This document shows, piece after piece, positions 26,972 to 35,317 of a stretch of DNA of 64,000 nucleotides. The translations under genes and the position numbers were made by a program. This DNA comes from Sphingobacterium detergens (lineage in GTDB: Bacteria; Bacteroidota; Bacteroidia; Sphingobacteriales; Sphingobacteriaceae), in NCBI RefSeq assembly GCF_003610355.1, contig NZ_RAPY01000001.1, positions 1,364,001 through 1,428,000 on the forward strand, given 5' to 3'. How positions within the stretch are numbered: the stretch's first letter is position 1; every line of letters begins with the position of its first letter. The notes under the pieces were generated by a model. It was not told the origin of the DNA. It ran no database searches and worked only from the letters and a program-made list of their open reading frames with translations.

Positions 26972-28219
26972 TTAGTGTGCAGCCTTGGCATTATCTACCT
27001 TCTCATCTTTAAAGAGCGCTAGAAAGATAAAAAACACCACTGCGGCAATAATTGCAGGAACGACCCAAGTATGATTCCAAAATGCAGCTAAATCTGTTGC
27101 TTTCAAATCTTTATATTTGTCGCCTACATAACTTGCTACCCAAAAGCCGATCAACTGACCAACACCGTAAGTTGCCAATGTAATCAATCCCTGTGCGGCA
27201 GACTTGTATTTAATACCCGCTTTGCTATCTGTATAAATCTGTCCCGAAACAAAGAAAAAGTCATAACAGATTCCGTGTAATGCGATACCGATCAACAGCA
27301 TGAACGAAAGTTCACCAGCATTGCCATAAGCAAACAATAGATAACGGATCACCCATGCCAACATCCCTACCAGAATCGTTTTCTTGAATCCAAATTTTGT
27401 AAAGAAAACCGGAAGAGCCAACAAGAACAAGACCTCTGAAGCCTGACCAATTGTCATCTTACCAGTTGGATTTTCCAAACCGATTTCGGTCAGGAATAGA
27501 TTCGCGTTTGAATAATAGAATGCTAAAGGAATACAGATTAGAACGGAGGATACAAAAAAGATCAAAAAGTTTTTGTCTTTCAACAATTTGATGGCATCTA
27601 AGCCAATGATTGATGCAAATGATGGTTTCTCACCTTCATCCAGTTTAACTGGAGGTGTTTTTGGTAAAGCAAAGGAAAATACCCCTAATACTAAAGAAGC
27701 AACACCCGACATCAGGAATGTATTCTTCAGCGCGCCATCCGAAGCTGCCGCATCCCATTTGAAGATATAGCTAATTGCTAGACCTGCCACAATCCAACCA
27801 ATTGTTCCCCAGATACGTATAGCCGAGAACTGTTTTTCTGGATTTGTTAATTGGCGAAATGAAACCGAGCTTGCCAAAGCTAACGTTGGCATATATAAAA
27901 CCATATAGGCCAATACATAAGGATAGAAAGTAGACATATCGGCCGCACCATACATCTGATACATTAATACGGCACCGACCAAGTGCAAAACACCCAAAAT
28001 ACGCTCGGCATTAAAATAACGATCGGCAATCATTCCTACAATAAAGGGAGCGATAATCGCGCCCAATGACTGCGTCGAAAATACATTGGCCATTTCGAAA
28101 TCCGTTGCGTGCAGATTCTTGCTCAAAAAAGTGCCTAATGTGACAAACCATCCCCCCCAAATAAAAAATTCAAGGAACATCATGAAGGATAGTTTAAATT
28201 TTATTGTTGATGAAATCAT
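26972..28219 (-). CDS. NupG-like MFS permease (nucleoside/glycoside type)
   Basis: A 415-residue inner-membrane transporter with 12 hydrophobic segments. It resembles the nucleoside:H+ symporter family (NupG/XapB): the N-terminus reads IKFKLSFMMFLEFFIWGGWFVTLGTFLSKNLHAT, followed by FIVGMIADRYFNAERILGVLHLVGAVLM. Bacteroidota carry many such permeases next to Gfo/Idh and TIM-barrel genes, so the substrate may be a sugar derivative rather than a nucleoside. It is the first gene of the downstream unit of the sugar locus; a palindrome similar to that before pfkA overlaps its upstream region. The gap to the GMC gene is 42 bases. Confidence 0.88.
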   Translation of the reverse strand: MISSTIKFKLSFMMFLEFFIWGGWFVTLGTFLSKNLHATDFEMANVFSTQSLGAIIAPFIVGMIADRYFNAERILGVLHLVGAVLMYQMYGAADMSTFYPYVLAYMVLYMPTLALASSVSFRQLTNPEKQFSAIRIWGTIGWIVAGLAISYIFKWDAAASDGALKNTFLMSGVASLVLGVFSFALPKTPPVKLDEGEKPSFASIIGLDAIKLLKDKNFLIFFVSSVLICIPLAFYYSNANLFLTEIGLENPTGKMTIGQASEVLFLLALPVFFTKFGFKKTILVGMLAWVIRYLLFAYGNAGELSFMLLIGIALHGICYDFFFVSGQIYTDSKAGIKYKSAAQGLITLATYGVGQLIGFWVASYVGDKYKDLKATDLAAFWNHTWVVPAIIAAVVFFIFLALFKDEKVDNAKAAH

Positions 28220-28284
28220 AAATAAATGGTGTTTTACAATACTACTAATTGGTTTTACCTGCTCAATTTAAGAAATTAAATCTA

Positions 28285-28301
28285 ATTGTCAATAGTACAC
28301 T
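28285..28301 (-). promoter_or_regulatory. Degenerate copy of the AGTGTA-N5-TACACT palindrome before the MFS gene
   Basis: ATTGTC-AATAG-TACACT (plus-strand reading): the right half is exact and the left half matches 4 of 6. It overlaps a tighter palindrome AATAGT-AC-ACTATT (28291-28304). A -7-like TAGATTTA (minus strand, 28277-28284) abuts it. Compare 32634-32650 and 56279-56295. Confidence 0.35.
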
Positions 28302-28310
28302 ATTAAAATA

Positions 28311-29234
28311 TTACAAAAAGCTATCGACCTCACGGTAGGCTGTCACCAATCTATCTTCACCCTCTTTACCCGGCTTAGAATTACCATGTTCCATACCCAT
28401 TATCCCCTTATATCCTTTACTATGAATATGTTTGAATACGTTTTTATAATTGATCTCTCCCGTAGTTGGTTCTTTACGGCCTGGATTATCACCAATTTGA
28501 ATATAAGCAATTTCATCCCAACAACGGTTCATGTTCGCAATCAAATCTCCTTCTGTACGTTGCATATGGTATATATCGTACAATATCTTACAGGAAGGGC
28601 TATTGACAGCCTTACACATAGCATAGGTTTCATGCGTTTGCTGTAAAAATAATTCCGGTGTATCACTTAAAGTCTCCAACACCATGACCAGACCATGCGG
28701 TTCGAAGATCTCCGCTCCTCTACGCATCGCCTCAAGGATATTGCTGAATTGATTTCCCCAAGGTAATCTCCGCTCATAGAATCCGGGAACCACCGTAAGC
28801 CATTTTGCATTACAGCGTTTGGCCGCTTCAACAGACTTATGACAGGTTTCGACAAATTTATCTAAGAACTCTTTTTTACCTGTCGCTAAGGAAGGCATCC
28901 AATTTTGACCACCATCAACGACAAATACGCCCATCGTCATTCCCAACTTGGCCAGTAGGTCCCCTACTTTCTTTTGCTCATCCAATGTACGGCCGAGATA
29001 ACCGTTATCTTCAATTCCGCGGAAACCCAAATCATGCATATAACGGATTTCGTCCAGGAAGTTGTCCCCTGCATGATTCTTGAACATCCCCTGATGTGGT
29101 GCATAATTTAGATTGAATGTCTTTCCTTTATCCATCATATTGGTTGCATTTTGGTTTGTTGAGGCAAATGTATGCCCAGATAATCCGGCTCCAGCGGCCA
29201 AAAGGCCACCTTTGATAAAATCAGATCTTTTCAT
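28311..29234 (-). CDS. Tat-exported xylose-isomerase-like TIM-barrel protein (hydroxypyruvate isomerase family)
   Basis: A 307-residue AP-endonuclease-2/xylose-isomerase-like TIM barrel. The start MKRSDFIKGGLLAAGAGLSGHTFAS is a Tat-like signal (KRSDFIKGG) with a short hydrophobic core. The barrel follows with metal-binding-type acidic residues at strand ends (MHDLGFRGIEDNGYLG, GLVMVLETLSDTPELFL, CKILYDIYHMQRTEGDL, YIQIGDNPGRKEPTTGEINY, GIMGMEHGNSKPG). Members isomerise or epimerise sugars and keto acids using Mn or Mg. A role on a keto-sugar product of the neighbouring oxidoreductases is plausible. It ends the SUMF1-Gfo/Idh-ApbE-TIM unit. Confidence 0.88.
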   Translation of the reverse strand: MKRSDFIKGGLLAAGAGLSGHTFASTNQNATNMMDKGKTFNLNYAPHQGMFKNHAGDNFLDEIRYMHDLGFRGIEDNGYLGRTLDEQKKVGDLLAKLGMTMGVFVVDGGQNWMPSLATGKKEFLDKFVETCHKSVEAAKRCNAKWLTVVPGFYERRLPWGNQFSNILEAMRRGAEIFEPHGLVMVLETLSDTPELFLQQTHETYAMCKAVNSPSCKILYDIYHMQRTEGDLIANMNRCWDEIAYIQIGDNPGRKEPTTGEINYKNVFKHIHSKGYKGIMGMEHGNSKPGKEGEDRLVTAYREVDSFL

Positions 29235-29249
29235 TTTGTTTATAGTTGA

Positions 29250-30272
29250 TTAATTTTTATATAATTTACCAAATCCTTCTGAATAAATCGTCTGAATAGC
29301 TTGGTTTTTATTTTTATAAATGACAAAAACTTCCACGTCTTTCAATTTCTTGGCCTTCGCGATAATCTCTGTCGGTTCCATTCCCATAAAGTAGTTGTCC
29401 AAAGCATCAGCATCCATGGCGGTTCTGGTATATACGGTAACACTTAATACACTGGTTGTATAAGGAAAACCTGTCACCGGATTGATATGATGCCCCATTT
29501 TTTTATTCTTATATTTAATAAATTTCTCAAAACTACCTGCCGTGGTTAGCGCACCGGTTTTGAGTTGGACAACCGCTGTCATGATATCCTCCTGCTTACT
29601 TTCGTCAGGCTGGACAATCCCGATGGAAAAGCCCTTTTGTCCCGGCGGAGTTCCCGAAGTTCTAATTTCACCACCTACTTCCACCATATAATTGGAAATT
29701 CCTTTATGTCCGAGATAATCAGCCAGCACATCGACAGTATACCCTTGTGCGATACCATTGACATCAATCTTAACCCCCTGCTTTTTTTTGATTAGCTGCT
29801 TGCGCTTGACTTTAAGATAATGCATACCTACAAATTGCTTGGCGGTATAAACTGTTGCCGAATCCGGAGCAACCGGGCTTTTTTTAACACCAAAGCCCCA
29901 AAGGTTGACCAATGGGGCAATAGTAATATCGAATTGGCCTTTAGATAGTTTGTTGTATCGGAATGAAGCCGCAATGACATGAGCCATATGCTTATCCATT
30001 TCAATCTGCATAACGCTGTCTTGGTTAAACAAGGATATTTTTGAATCCTTACGATAGATCGACATGGATAGATCGATAACTTTTAAGATGCTATCAATCT
30101 CCGAGCGTCTAACAAGACTATCCGAGGCGAAATAAGTAATGTGAAATTGCGTGCCTTGTGCAGGGCCTTCCAGGCGAATCTTGCTTAACTCTTTTGAACC
30201 AGTTTGTGCCTGTAAACCAAGCGTCCCAATAATAAAAAAGAATATACAGCAGATTTCCCTATTTAGCCCCAT
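29250..30272 (-). CDS. apbE: ApbE-family FAD:protein FMN transferase
   Basis: A 340-residue exported flavin transferase that links FMN to a Thr of partner proteins (NqrB/C, RnfG and similar). I chose the ATG at 30272 (MGLNREICCIFFFIIGTLGLQA, a signal peptide) because the longer open frame would run into the upstream oxidoreductase. Family marks are GTQFHITYFA near the start, GFSIGIVQPDE, TAGSFEKFIKYKNKKMGHHINPVTGFPYT and TRTAMDADALDNYFM with the metal-binding Asp. No NqrB/C, RnfG or FMN-binding-domain protein is encoded nearby, so the acceptor is unknown. It may mature a flavoprotein of the sugar locus, which is inference. Confidence 0.92.
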   Translation of the reverse strand: MGLNREICCIFFFIIGTLGLQAQTGSKELSKIRLEGPAQGTQFHITYFASDSLVRRSEIDSILKVIDLSMSIYRKDSKISLFNQDSVMQIEMDKHMAHVIAASFRYNKLSKGQFDITIAPLVNLWGFGVKKSPVAPDSATVYTAKQFVGMHYLKVKRKQLIKKKQGVKIDVNGIAQGYTVDVLADYLGHKGISNYMVEVGGEIRTSGTPPGQKGFSIGIVQPDESKQEDIMTAVVQLKTGALTTAGSFEKFIKYKNKKMGHHINPVTGFPYTTSVLSVTVYTRTAMDADALDNYFMGMEPTEIIAKAKKLKDVEVFVIYKNKNQAIQTIYSEGFGKLYKN

Positions 30273-30285
30273 CACTGCACTGCTA

Positions 30286-31599
30286 TTAAATATAAAGGTT
30301 TGTATTTTGACCAGGGTTTGCCACGGCATAAAAACCCTCTGTATCAGGAAGTAACTTTGGTTTAGCATCCCAAGCCAGTACATCTGGTCCCAATTTGATT
30401 GTTGATTTCAATGCTTCATCCCATTTGATAACCTTGCCTGTATAACAAGCAATACGTCCGATGATCCCCGTTAAGGTACTATAAGCGCCGTATTCCGCGT
30501 TGTCAAACTTGTACTCACCTTTCGTGATCGCTTCAAAAAGTTCCTTGTGCTCTTGTTGATATGGATTTGGATTACCTTTCGCGTCATGGCGATAGATCTC
30601 TTTACCTTTCCAATCATACAATATAGCCTGTCCACCAGCCGAAAGATATACGCGGCCTTTTGTTGCCTGAAACTGCTCATCAACACGGTTTTGTATTCCT
30701 TCAAAATGTCGACATTGGCTATACACCACACTGTTATCTGCATAAGTCAGTTCAAGTGCAAAATTATCATAGATTTCGCCGTATTCTTTACCAGTACGGT
30801 GTGCTCTACTTCCTGTACCTTGGATAGATACCGGATAGGAACCTTTCACCCAGTTGGCAATATCAATATTGTGTACATGTTGCTCAACGATATGATCACC
30901 ACACAGCCAGTTGAAATAATACCAGTTACGCATTTGATATTCCATTTCAGATTGCTCCGGTTTACGTGGACGTACCCACACACCACCTGAATTCCAATAC
31001 ACCTGTCCAGAAGTAATATCACCGATTGCACCATCGTGAATACGCTTGATCGCTTCACGATAGTTGGTCTGATAGCGACGTTGCAAACCGACGACAACGT
31101 TCAATTTTTTGCGCTTAGCTTCAGCAGCGGCACGTATAACTTGTTGTACACCTGGAATATCAACAGCGACAGGTTTCTCCATAAAAACATGTTTTCCCTG
31201 ACGAATTGCCTCTTCAAAATGTGTTGGTCTAAACCCTGGAGGAGTCGCTAAAATAACAACATCAGCTAATTTAATCGCCTCTTTATAAGCGTCAAATCCT
31301 ACAAATTTATGATTATCGCTGACATCGATTTTATCTTGCCATTTCTCTTTAAGCGTATTATATGTACTATCTAAATTATCTTTAAATGCATCAGCCAATG
31401 CAACAACTTTGATATTTGCTCCTGAGCTTAAGGCGTCAAATGTAGCACCGGTACCTCTACCTCCACAGCCTACTAAAGCGACTTTGATAACATCAGAACC
31501 AGCAGCATAGGCTCCGGATAAAGGCAGTGAGCTTAACATGGCACCGCCAGCAACCACGGCAGAAGTTTTAATAAAATCTCTTCTTTCTAGATTTTCCAT
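30286..31599 (-). CDS. Tat-exported Gfo/Idh/MocA oxidoreductase (B)
   Basis: A 437-residue oxidoreductase with a Tat signal (MENLERRDFIKTSAVVAGGAMLSSLPLSGAYA). The Rossmann segment is VALVGCGGRGTGATFDAL, the canonical EKP catalytic motif is in HVFMEKPVAVD, and the C-terminal domain contains NWYYFNWLCGDHIVEQHVHNIDIANWV with the conserved His pair. It differs from oxidoreductase A in having a normal EKP and in size, so the two probably act on different substrates or in opposite directions. The gene lies 13 bases before the ApbE start and 28 bases after the SUMF1-like gene. Confidence 0.93.
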   Translation of the reverse strand: MENLERRDFIKTSAVVAGGAMLSSLPLSGAYAAGSDVIKVALVGCGGRGTGATFDALSSGANIKVVALADAFKDNLDSTYNTLKEKWQDKIDVSDNHKFVGFDAYKEAIKLADVVILATPPGFRPTHFEEAIRQGKHVFMEKPVAVDIPGVQQVIRAAAEAKRKKLNVVVGLQRRYQTNYREAIKRIHDGAIGDITSGQVYWNSGGVWVRPRKPEQSEMEYQMRNWYYFNWLCGDHIVEQHVHNIDIANWVKGSYPVSIQGTGSRAHRTGKEYGEIYDNFALELTYADNSVVYSQCRHFEGIQNRVDEQFQATKGRVYLSAGGQAILYDWKGKEIYRHDAKGNPNPYQQEHKELFEAITKGEYKFDNAEYGAYSTLTGIIGRIACYTGKVIKWDEALKSTIKLGPDVLAWDAKPKLLPDTEGFYAVANPGQNTNLYI

Positions 31600-31627
31600 A
31601 ACAGTTTTATATTGATTATTTTATTTT

Positions 31628-32596
31628 TTAAAAATCTTTAATTGGCTTTTTATCATAATAGGCCATAATTTCCTCATGGCTAGGTGGATTCAATGGTCGT
31701 ACCAAACGCATACCGACAAATGGTGCCTCTGGAAACCACCAATTACTTTTTGGAACCTGAGGATCCAATTGTTTCCAAATTGGGTCTGAGGCATTCCGGG
31801 CAGCTGAACGGAGATCAGCAGCAGCGTTATCGAAAGCTCCCCCACGGACAACATGCGGATATAAAGTTGTTGGAACAACAACAGGATTCGTTAACACCTT
31901 ATCCTTACCTTCATTATAGCTATCGGCTTTGTACTGGTCATAGGTCCATTCACCCACATTACCATAAATATCATAAAGACCCCAAGGGTTAGGTTTCTTC
32001 TCTCCTACAGCATGTGTTTTTTGCTCCGAATTATCTTTATACCAGGCATACTCACCCAGTTGAGCTTCTTTATCGCCAAAAAAGTAGGCGGTCTTCGCAC
32101 CGGCGCGTGCAGCATACTCCCATTCCGCCTCAGTTGGCAGACGATAGAACACACCTGTACGTACATATAACCATTTACAAAATTGAATCGCATTATAGTG
32201 CGTCATGGCAAGTGCAGGATGCCCTTCTTTACCAAAACCAAAGGTCATATCAAGGTAGGGCTTCGTAGGTCTGGTTACCGCGTCTATTTCCGGCGCAACC
32301 TTCCCGTCCTTGCTTTTTGCGATTTCATAATCTTTGTACAGAAAAGGCTCAAACAAATCCCAGGTCACTTCATACTGCCCCATCCAGAATGGATCGAGTT
32401 TAACCTCATGTACCGGCTTTTCATCATCCTTCCCGCCAGTAACAGACCCCATTTTGAAGCTTCCGGCCGGAATTGCCACCATTTTAAACGAAAGATTGGT
32501 CCCTTCAATGGTTTGCTCATAAGGATCAAACTTCTTTTGAGCGATAGCATGTACCCCAGCAAACAGCAAAACAGGAATTAAGAATCTTTTTAACAT
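31628..32596 (-). CDS. Exported FGE/SUMF1-domain protein
   Basis: A 322-residue secreted protein: signal peptide MLKRFLIPVLLFAGVHAIA, then a formylglycine-generating-enzyme-like (FGE-sulfatase) domain over nearly the whole length. Segments include MVAIPAGSFKMGSVTGGKDDEKPVHEVKLDPFWMGQYEVTWDLFEPF, FCKWLYVRTGVFYRLPTEAEWEYAARAG, WGLYDIYGNVGEWTYDQY, VVRGGAFDNAAADLRSAARN and VGMRLVRPL. No sulfatase is in the window. In Bacteroidota many such proteins are not FGE but binding or structural proteins, for example GldK-like or sugar-locus components. It is the first gene of the upstream sugar unit and carries the palindrome 38 bases before its start. Confidence 0.9.
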   Translation of the reverse strand: MLKRFLIPVLLFAGVHAIAQKKFDPYEQTIEGTNLSFKMVAIPAGSFKMGSVTGGKDDEKPVHEVKLDPFWMGQYEVTWDLFEPFLYKDYEIAKSKDGKVAPEIDAVTRPTKPYLDMTFGFGKEGHPALAMTHYNAIQFCKWLYVRTGVFYRLPTEAEWEYAARAGAKTAYFFGDKEAQLGEYAWYKDNSEQKTHAVGEKKPNPWGLYDIYGNVGEWTYDQYKADSYNEGKDKVLTNPVVVPTTLYPHVVRGGAFDNAAADLRSAARNASDPIWKQLDPQVPKSNWWFPEAPFVGMRLVRPLNPPSHEEIMAYYDKKPIKDF

Positions 32597-32633
32597 ATTT
32601 AGGTTTTATTAAAAGACTAAAATATAAAATAAG

Positions 32634-32650
32634 GTGTATAGTTTACACTT
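32634..32650 (-). promoter_or_regulatory. Palindrome GGTGTA-N5-TACACT upstream of the sugar locus
   Basis: A 17-base palindrome with exact GTGTA/TACAC arms. It closely matches AGTGTA-N5-TACACT before pfkA (56279-56295), including the flanking A residues on the left. It lies 38 bases before the SUMF1-like start, just upstream of a -7-like element (minus strand 32620-32627). Candidate operator. Confidence 0.5.
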
Positions 32651-32860
32651 TGACATTATAACTTTTTTATTACAGTTTAATTCTTAACAAAAGGAACCAT
32701 TTGTAATAACGGTTTAGCAAGCAGACTTGGCCACTCCAAAGGGAGGCTTAGGTTTGTTAAAAATAGTCCCTTCACTAAAATTTTCATGCCCCCATAAGCA
32801 CCAACAGCCATGAAAATCAACTGAAGGTCCTTTCCGACCAATAGAAAACAGACAATTCAG
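32651..32860. other. Gene-free stretch with a long imperfect hairpin
   Basis: No coding signal. A stem-loop spans 32769-32827: CCTTCA/TGAAGG (32769-32774, 32822-32827), an internal loop of 4-5 bases, then ATTTTCATG/CATGAAAAT (32780-32788, 32809-32817) around a 20-base loop. It could be a structured RNA or a decayed repeat; no transcript evidence is available. Confidence 0.4.
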
Positions 32861-32897
32861 AAAAAAAAAGGTTTTCCATTCGCATGGAAAACCTTTT
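32861..32897 (-). terminator. Terminator of the lipoprotein operon
   Basis: A 14-bp stem (32866-32879 and 32884-32897), four-base loop, T-run on the minus strand. It follows the LEA-like lipoprotein gene. Confidence 0.9.
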
Positions 32898-32920
32898 ATC
32901 TCTTTACTGATCCGTATCAT

Positions 32921-33511
32921 TTATAGCAGGATTTTTCGGCTCACCGCCTTGTCTATGGTAATATATCCAGGATAGAATACCGATTGGCCAGCAATATTGA
33001 TCGAAGGTTTAATTTTTAACGTAAATATTCCCTTTTTATTCTCATCGCTGGACATTAAAAAATTTTGTAGGTCCGAATTCACCAAAAGATCATAAATATT
33101 GGTTGCAATACGTACATTAGCTACGGTAGACTCACCGGGTTCAATTTGCAAGGATTGATTGACAATTCCTTCGACAAGCTGCTGACCACCATATAGAATG
33201 ATATATTGAAACTTATTGATTGATGCTTTCTTTAGTGTTGGATTATCTATTTTAAGACGAATTACGGCATCCAAAGGAATATCCTTTCGTAAGTAAGCCA
33301 AAGCCAGACTCGGTGCCGCTCCGAGGTCGATCTGATTATTTTTGATCAAACGCTGCAGCGATGTTCCCGCCAATCGAATACTGTCTACTGATTCCACGTC
33401 AAACTTACATTTCGCCAAGTTCTCGATCTGTGCTTTTTGTCTATTTACTCCGCATCCGGAAATGAATAAACCCAAAAACACCAAACATCCAAATAAAATT
33501 TTCTTGCTCAT
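32921..33511 (-). CDS. LEA14/WHy-like lipoprotein
   Basis: A 196-residue lipoprotein: signal MSKKILFGCLVFLGLFISGC with a lipobox ending at Cys20. The mature part resembles the LEA-2/WHy fold, a fibronectin-like beta sandwich: KCKFDVESVDSIRLAGTSLQRL, VIRLKIDNPTLKKASINKFQYIILYGGQQLVEGIV and the terminal IKPSINIAGQSVFYPGYITID. In bacteria this domain occurs in envelope and stress proteins, but no biochemical role is assigned. The stop is followed by a strong terminator. It is 5 bases after the barrel gene, so the two are an operon and may act together at the outer membrane. Confidence 0.75.
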   Translation of the reverse strand: MSKKILFGCLVFLGLFISGCGVNRQKAQIENLAKCKFDVESVDSIRLAGTSLQRLIKNNQIDLGAAPSLALAYLRKDIPLDAVIRLKIDNPTLKKASINKFQYIILYGGQQLVEGIVNQSLQIEPGESTVANVRIATNIYDLLVNSDLQNFLMSSDENKKGIFTLKIKPSINIAGQSVFYPGYITIDKAVSRKILL

Positions 33512-33516
33512 AGCTG

Positions 33517-34260
33517 CTATTTTCCTCCAAATTTATACAAAACTCCCAGTGTAAACAATGGGTAACCAGCTTTTAAATACGTATTGCTTTTAAAACCGAA
33601 AACCATGCCATTTGTGTATTGCAACTTCCACCCTTTTCCAAGCCCCATTCTGGTATAAAACACAGGCTCAATAAGCATATTATCTTCTTTCTCGACAGGA
33701 AGACCATCAATCGCAAAATTCTTCATACGCATATTGCTCAGTCTAATGATCGTACCATAGTCGATATCATGTCTATTACCAAATAATTTCAGGGCATCCT
33801 TTTTTTCCGATGAAAAGTTCACCTGCACGAAAACCTTGTCAAAGTCCATGTCTTGCGTTTCCACAATTGCCTGCCCCATTGTTGACGACCTTTTATCAAT
33901 TACACTTGTGGTCCCTAGTCCATACCCACCATATACTTCAAATACCCGATTATTTTTTTTACCAAAACGTGTATAGTAACCTATCCCCGCTTCAGCCATT
34001 TTCTGTGCGTAGTCCTTAGTATTGGATCTATTGTCCACATAGGATCCATTAGCAATCACAGCAACGTGATCCGTTACTGCAACCCCTAAATTTGCAGATA
34101 CATTTGCCTTTGTATTGATGTTTCCGGAAACATAAACCTCACCAGCTTCTGTAAACATAGGTGCCGAAGGCACATTGGGCATATAGATCGAACTACAGGA
34201 ATATAATGAACAGGCAAACACCCCAGCACACAGACCATATCCAAACTTGTTGTATTTCAT
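33517..34260 (-). CDS. Predicted outer-membrane lipoprotein barrel of unknown function
   Basis: A 247-residue exported protein. The signal region MKYNKFGYGLCAGVFACSLYSC ends in a lipobox-like cysteine. The remainder is built of alternating strands typical of small barrels (EVYVSGNINTKANVSANLGVAVTDHVAVIANGSYVDNRSN, GIGYYTRFGKKNNRVFEVYGGYGLGTTSV, FYTRMGLGKGWKLQYTNGMVFGFKSN) and it ends LGVLYKFGGK. Lipid-modified barrels are unusual, so the cysteine may instead lie just inside a normal signal peptide. I do not recognise a specific family. It leads a two-gene operon with the LEA-like lipoprotein. Confidence 0.7.
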   Translation of the reverse strand: MKYNKFGYGLCAGVFACSLYSCSSIYMPNVPSAPMFTEAGEVYVSGNINTKANVSANLGVAVTDHVAVIANGSYVDNRSNTKDYAQKMAEAGIGYYTRFGKKNNRVFEVYGGYGLGTTSVIDKRSSTMGQAIVETQDMDFDKVFVQVNFSSEKKDALKLFGNRHDIDYGTIIRLSNMRMKNFAIDGLPVEKEDNMLIEPVFYTRMGLGKGWKLQYTNGMVFGFKSNTYLKAGYPLFTLGVLYKFGGK

Positions 34261-34500
34261 AAATCGGTATTTATCTTAAAAACACATATCCCTTATAAAA
34301 ATTGTACCAAAGCGGTTACATTTAACAGAAAATAACAATTTACCTCATAAATAAAGACCTGTTTTTTTCCCTTATGAGAGCCTCCACGAGTTTTCGAACC
34401 AGCAAACAACTCTGATCCAATCAGATGAAACATTCTTTGATTACATCCGGATCATTGGATCTTTTAAAAATAAAATTTGACAACAAAAAGTAATACACAC
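34261..34500. other. Gene-free stretch between the barrel gene and rpmA
   Basis: No gene seen. It should hold the promoter of the minus-strand barrel gene. Inverted repeats GATCCAAT/ATTGGATC (34414-34421, 34454-34461) and TCTGAT-CCA-ATCAGA (34411-34425) overlap and exclude each other. Their role is unknown. Confidence 0.3.
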
Positions 34501-34529
34501 AAAAAAAGGCATCAATTGCTTGATGCCTT
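34501..34529 (-). terminator. Terminator of the rplU-rpmA operon
   Basis: AAGGCATCAA/TTGATGCCTT (34506-34515, 34520-34529) with a four-base loop and a T-run on the minus strand, 22 bases past the rpmA stop. Confidence 0.92.
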
Positions 34530-34550
34530 CTTCAAATATTGTTGCAAACC

Positions 34551-34814
34551 TTATGCTTGTTCTGTAGGAACTACAGATACATAAGATTTATTGTTAGCTT
34601 TTTTACGGAAAACTACTTTACCGTCTACTAGAGCGAACAATGTGTGGTCTTTACCAATACCAACATTTGTGTCAGGATTGTGTTGTGTACCGCGTTGGCG
34701 TACGATGATGTTACCAGCGATTGCTTGTTGACCACCGAAGATTTTGATACCTAAACGCTTGCTATGTGACTCACGGCCGTTCTTAGAACTACCCGCACCT
34801 TTTTTGTGTGCCAT
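34551..34814 (-). CDS. rpmA: 50S ribosomal protein L27
   Basis: An 87-residue protein of the large ribosomal subunit whose N-terminus reaches the peptidyl-transferase centre. The sequence [29 protein letters not shown] and the following [29 protein letters not shown] are diagnostic. There is no N-terminal extension of the Firmicutes type that needs Prp cleavage. It is the second gene of the rplU-rpmA operon, 43 bases after L21, and ends at a strong terminator. Confidence 0.99.
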   Translation of the reverse strand: MAHKKGAGSSKNGRESHSKRLGIKIFGGQQAIAGNIIVRQRGTQHNPDTNVGIGKDHTLFALVDGKVVFRKKANNKSYVSVVPTEQA

Positions 34815-34857
34815 TTCTTTATCTTAATTTAAGACTAATGTCTGATTAAAAATTCAA

Positions 34858-35169
34858 TTATAACGTAATACCAGTGATCTGGATTTTAGAAAATTGTTGA
34901 CGGTGACCGTTTTTCTTTTTGTAGCCTTTACGACGTTTTTTCTTGAAAACGATAACTTTATCGCCTTTTAAATGAGACAAAATTTTAGCCGAAACTTTTG
35001 CACCAGCAACGCTAGGTGTACCAATGGTAAATTTACCACCGTCTTCTGCTAACAATACATTGTCAAATTCAATACTAGCGCCTTCATCTCCTTGTAAACG
35101 GTGTACAAAAAGGAACTGGTCTTTTGCAACCTTAAATTGCTGTCCTGCTATATTTACTATTGCGTACAT
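34858..35169 (-). CDS. rplU: 50S ribosomal protein L21
   Basis: A 103-residue large-subunit protein binding 23S r[28 protein letters not shown] and the basic C-terminal [30 protein letters not shown] are the standard L21 ends. It is the first gene of the rplU-rpmA pair. The ~150 bases upstream contain no other gene and should hold the promoter. No obg follows, unlike in many other phyla. Confidence 0.99.
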   Translation of the reverse strand: MYAIVNIAGQQFKVAKDQFLFVHRLQGDEGASIEFDNVLLAEDGGKFTIGTPSVAGAKVSAKILSHLKGDKVIVFKKKRRKGYKKKNGHRQQFSKIQITGITL

Positions 35170-35317
35170 TGTTAATTAATTAAATGTGTTATTAAATGAA
35201 GGGCAAAAGTAATTAGTTTTTATCACAATTCAAAGACAAATCTATCTTTTTCCCTTCATTTTTCATCAACCAATATGTATCTCCATCGGAAATAACAGAC
35301 TAGCAAGCATTAACCTC

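Noticed and set aside
28386..28646. Several plus-strand open frames across 24-32.6 kb
   Set aside because: All are antisense to well-supported oxidoreductase, MFS or SUMF1-like genes and show no family features.
31628..32596. Active sulfatase-maturation system
   Set aside because: The FGE/SUMF1-like protein has no sulfatase gene in the window, and many Bacteroidota proteins with this domain are not formylglycine-generating enzymes.
32714..32920. 68-residue minus-strand open frame in the gap beside the LEA-like lipoprotein
   Set aside because: It runs through a strong terminator and a hairpin, has no family resemblance and poor composition.
34380..34461. tRNA-like T-loop text (GGTTCGAAAAC on the minus strand) and nearby inverted repeats
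   Set aside because: The flanking stem does not pair as a T-arm and no anticodon or acceptor arm can be drawn, so no tRNA is supported.
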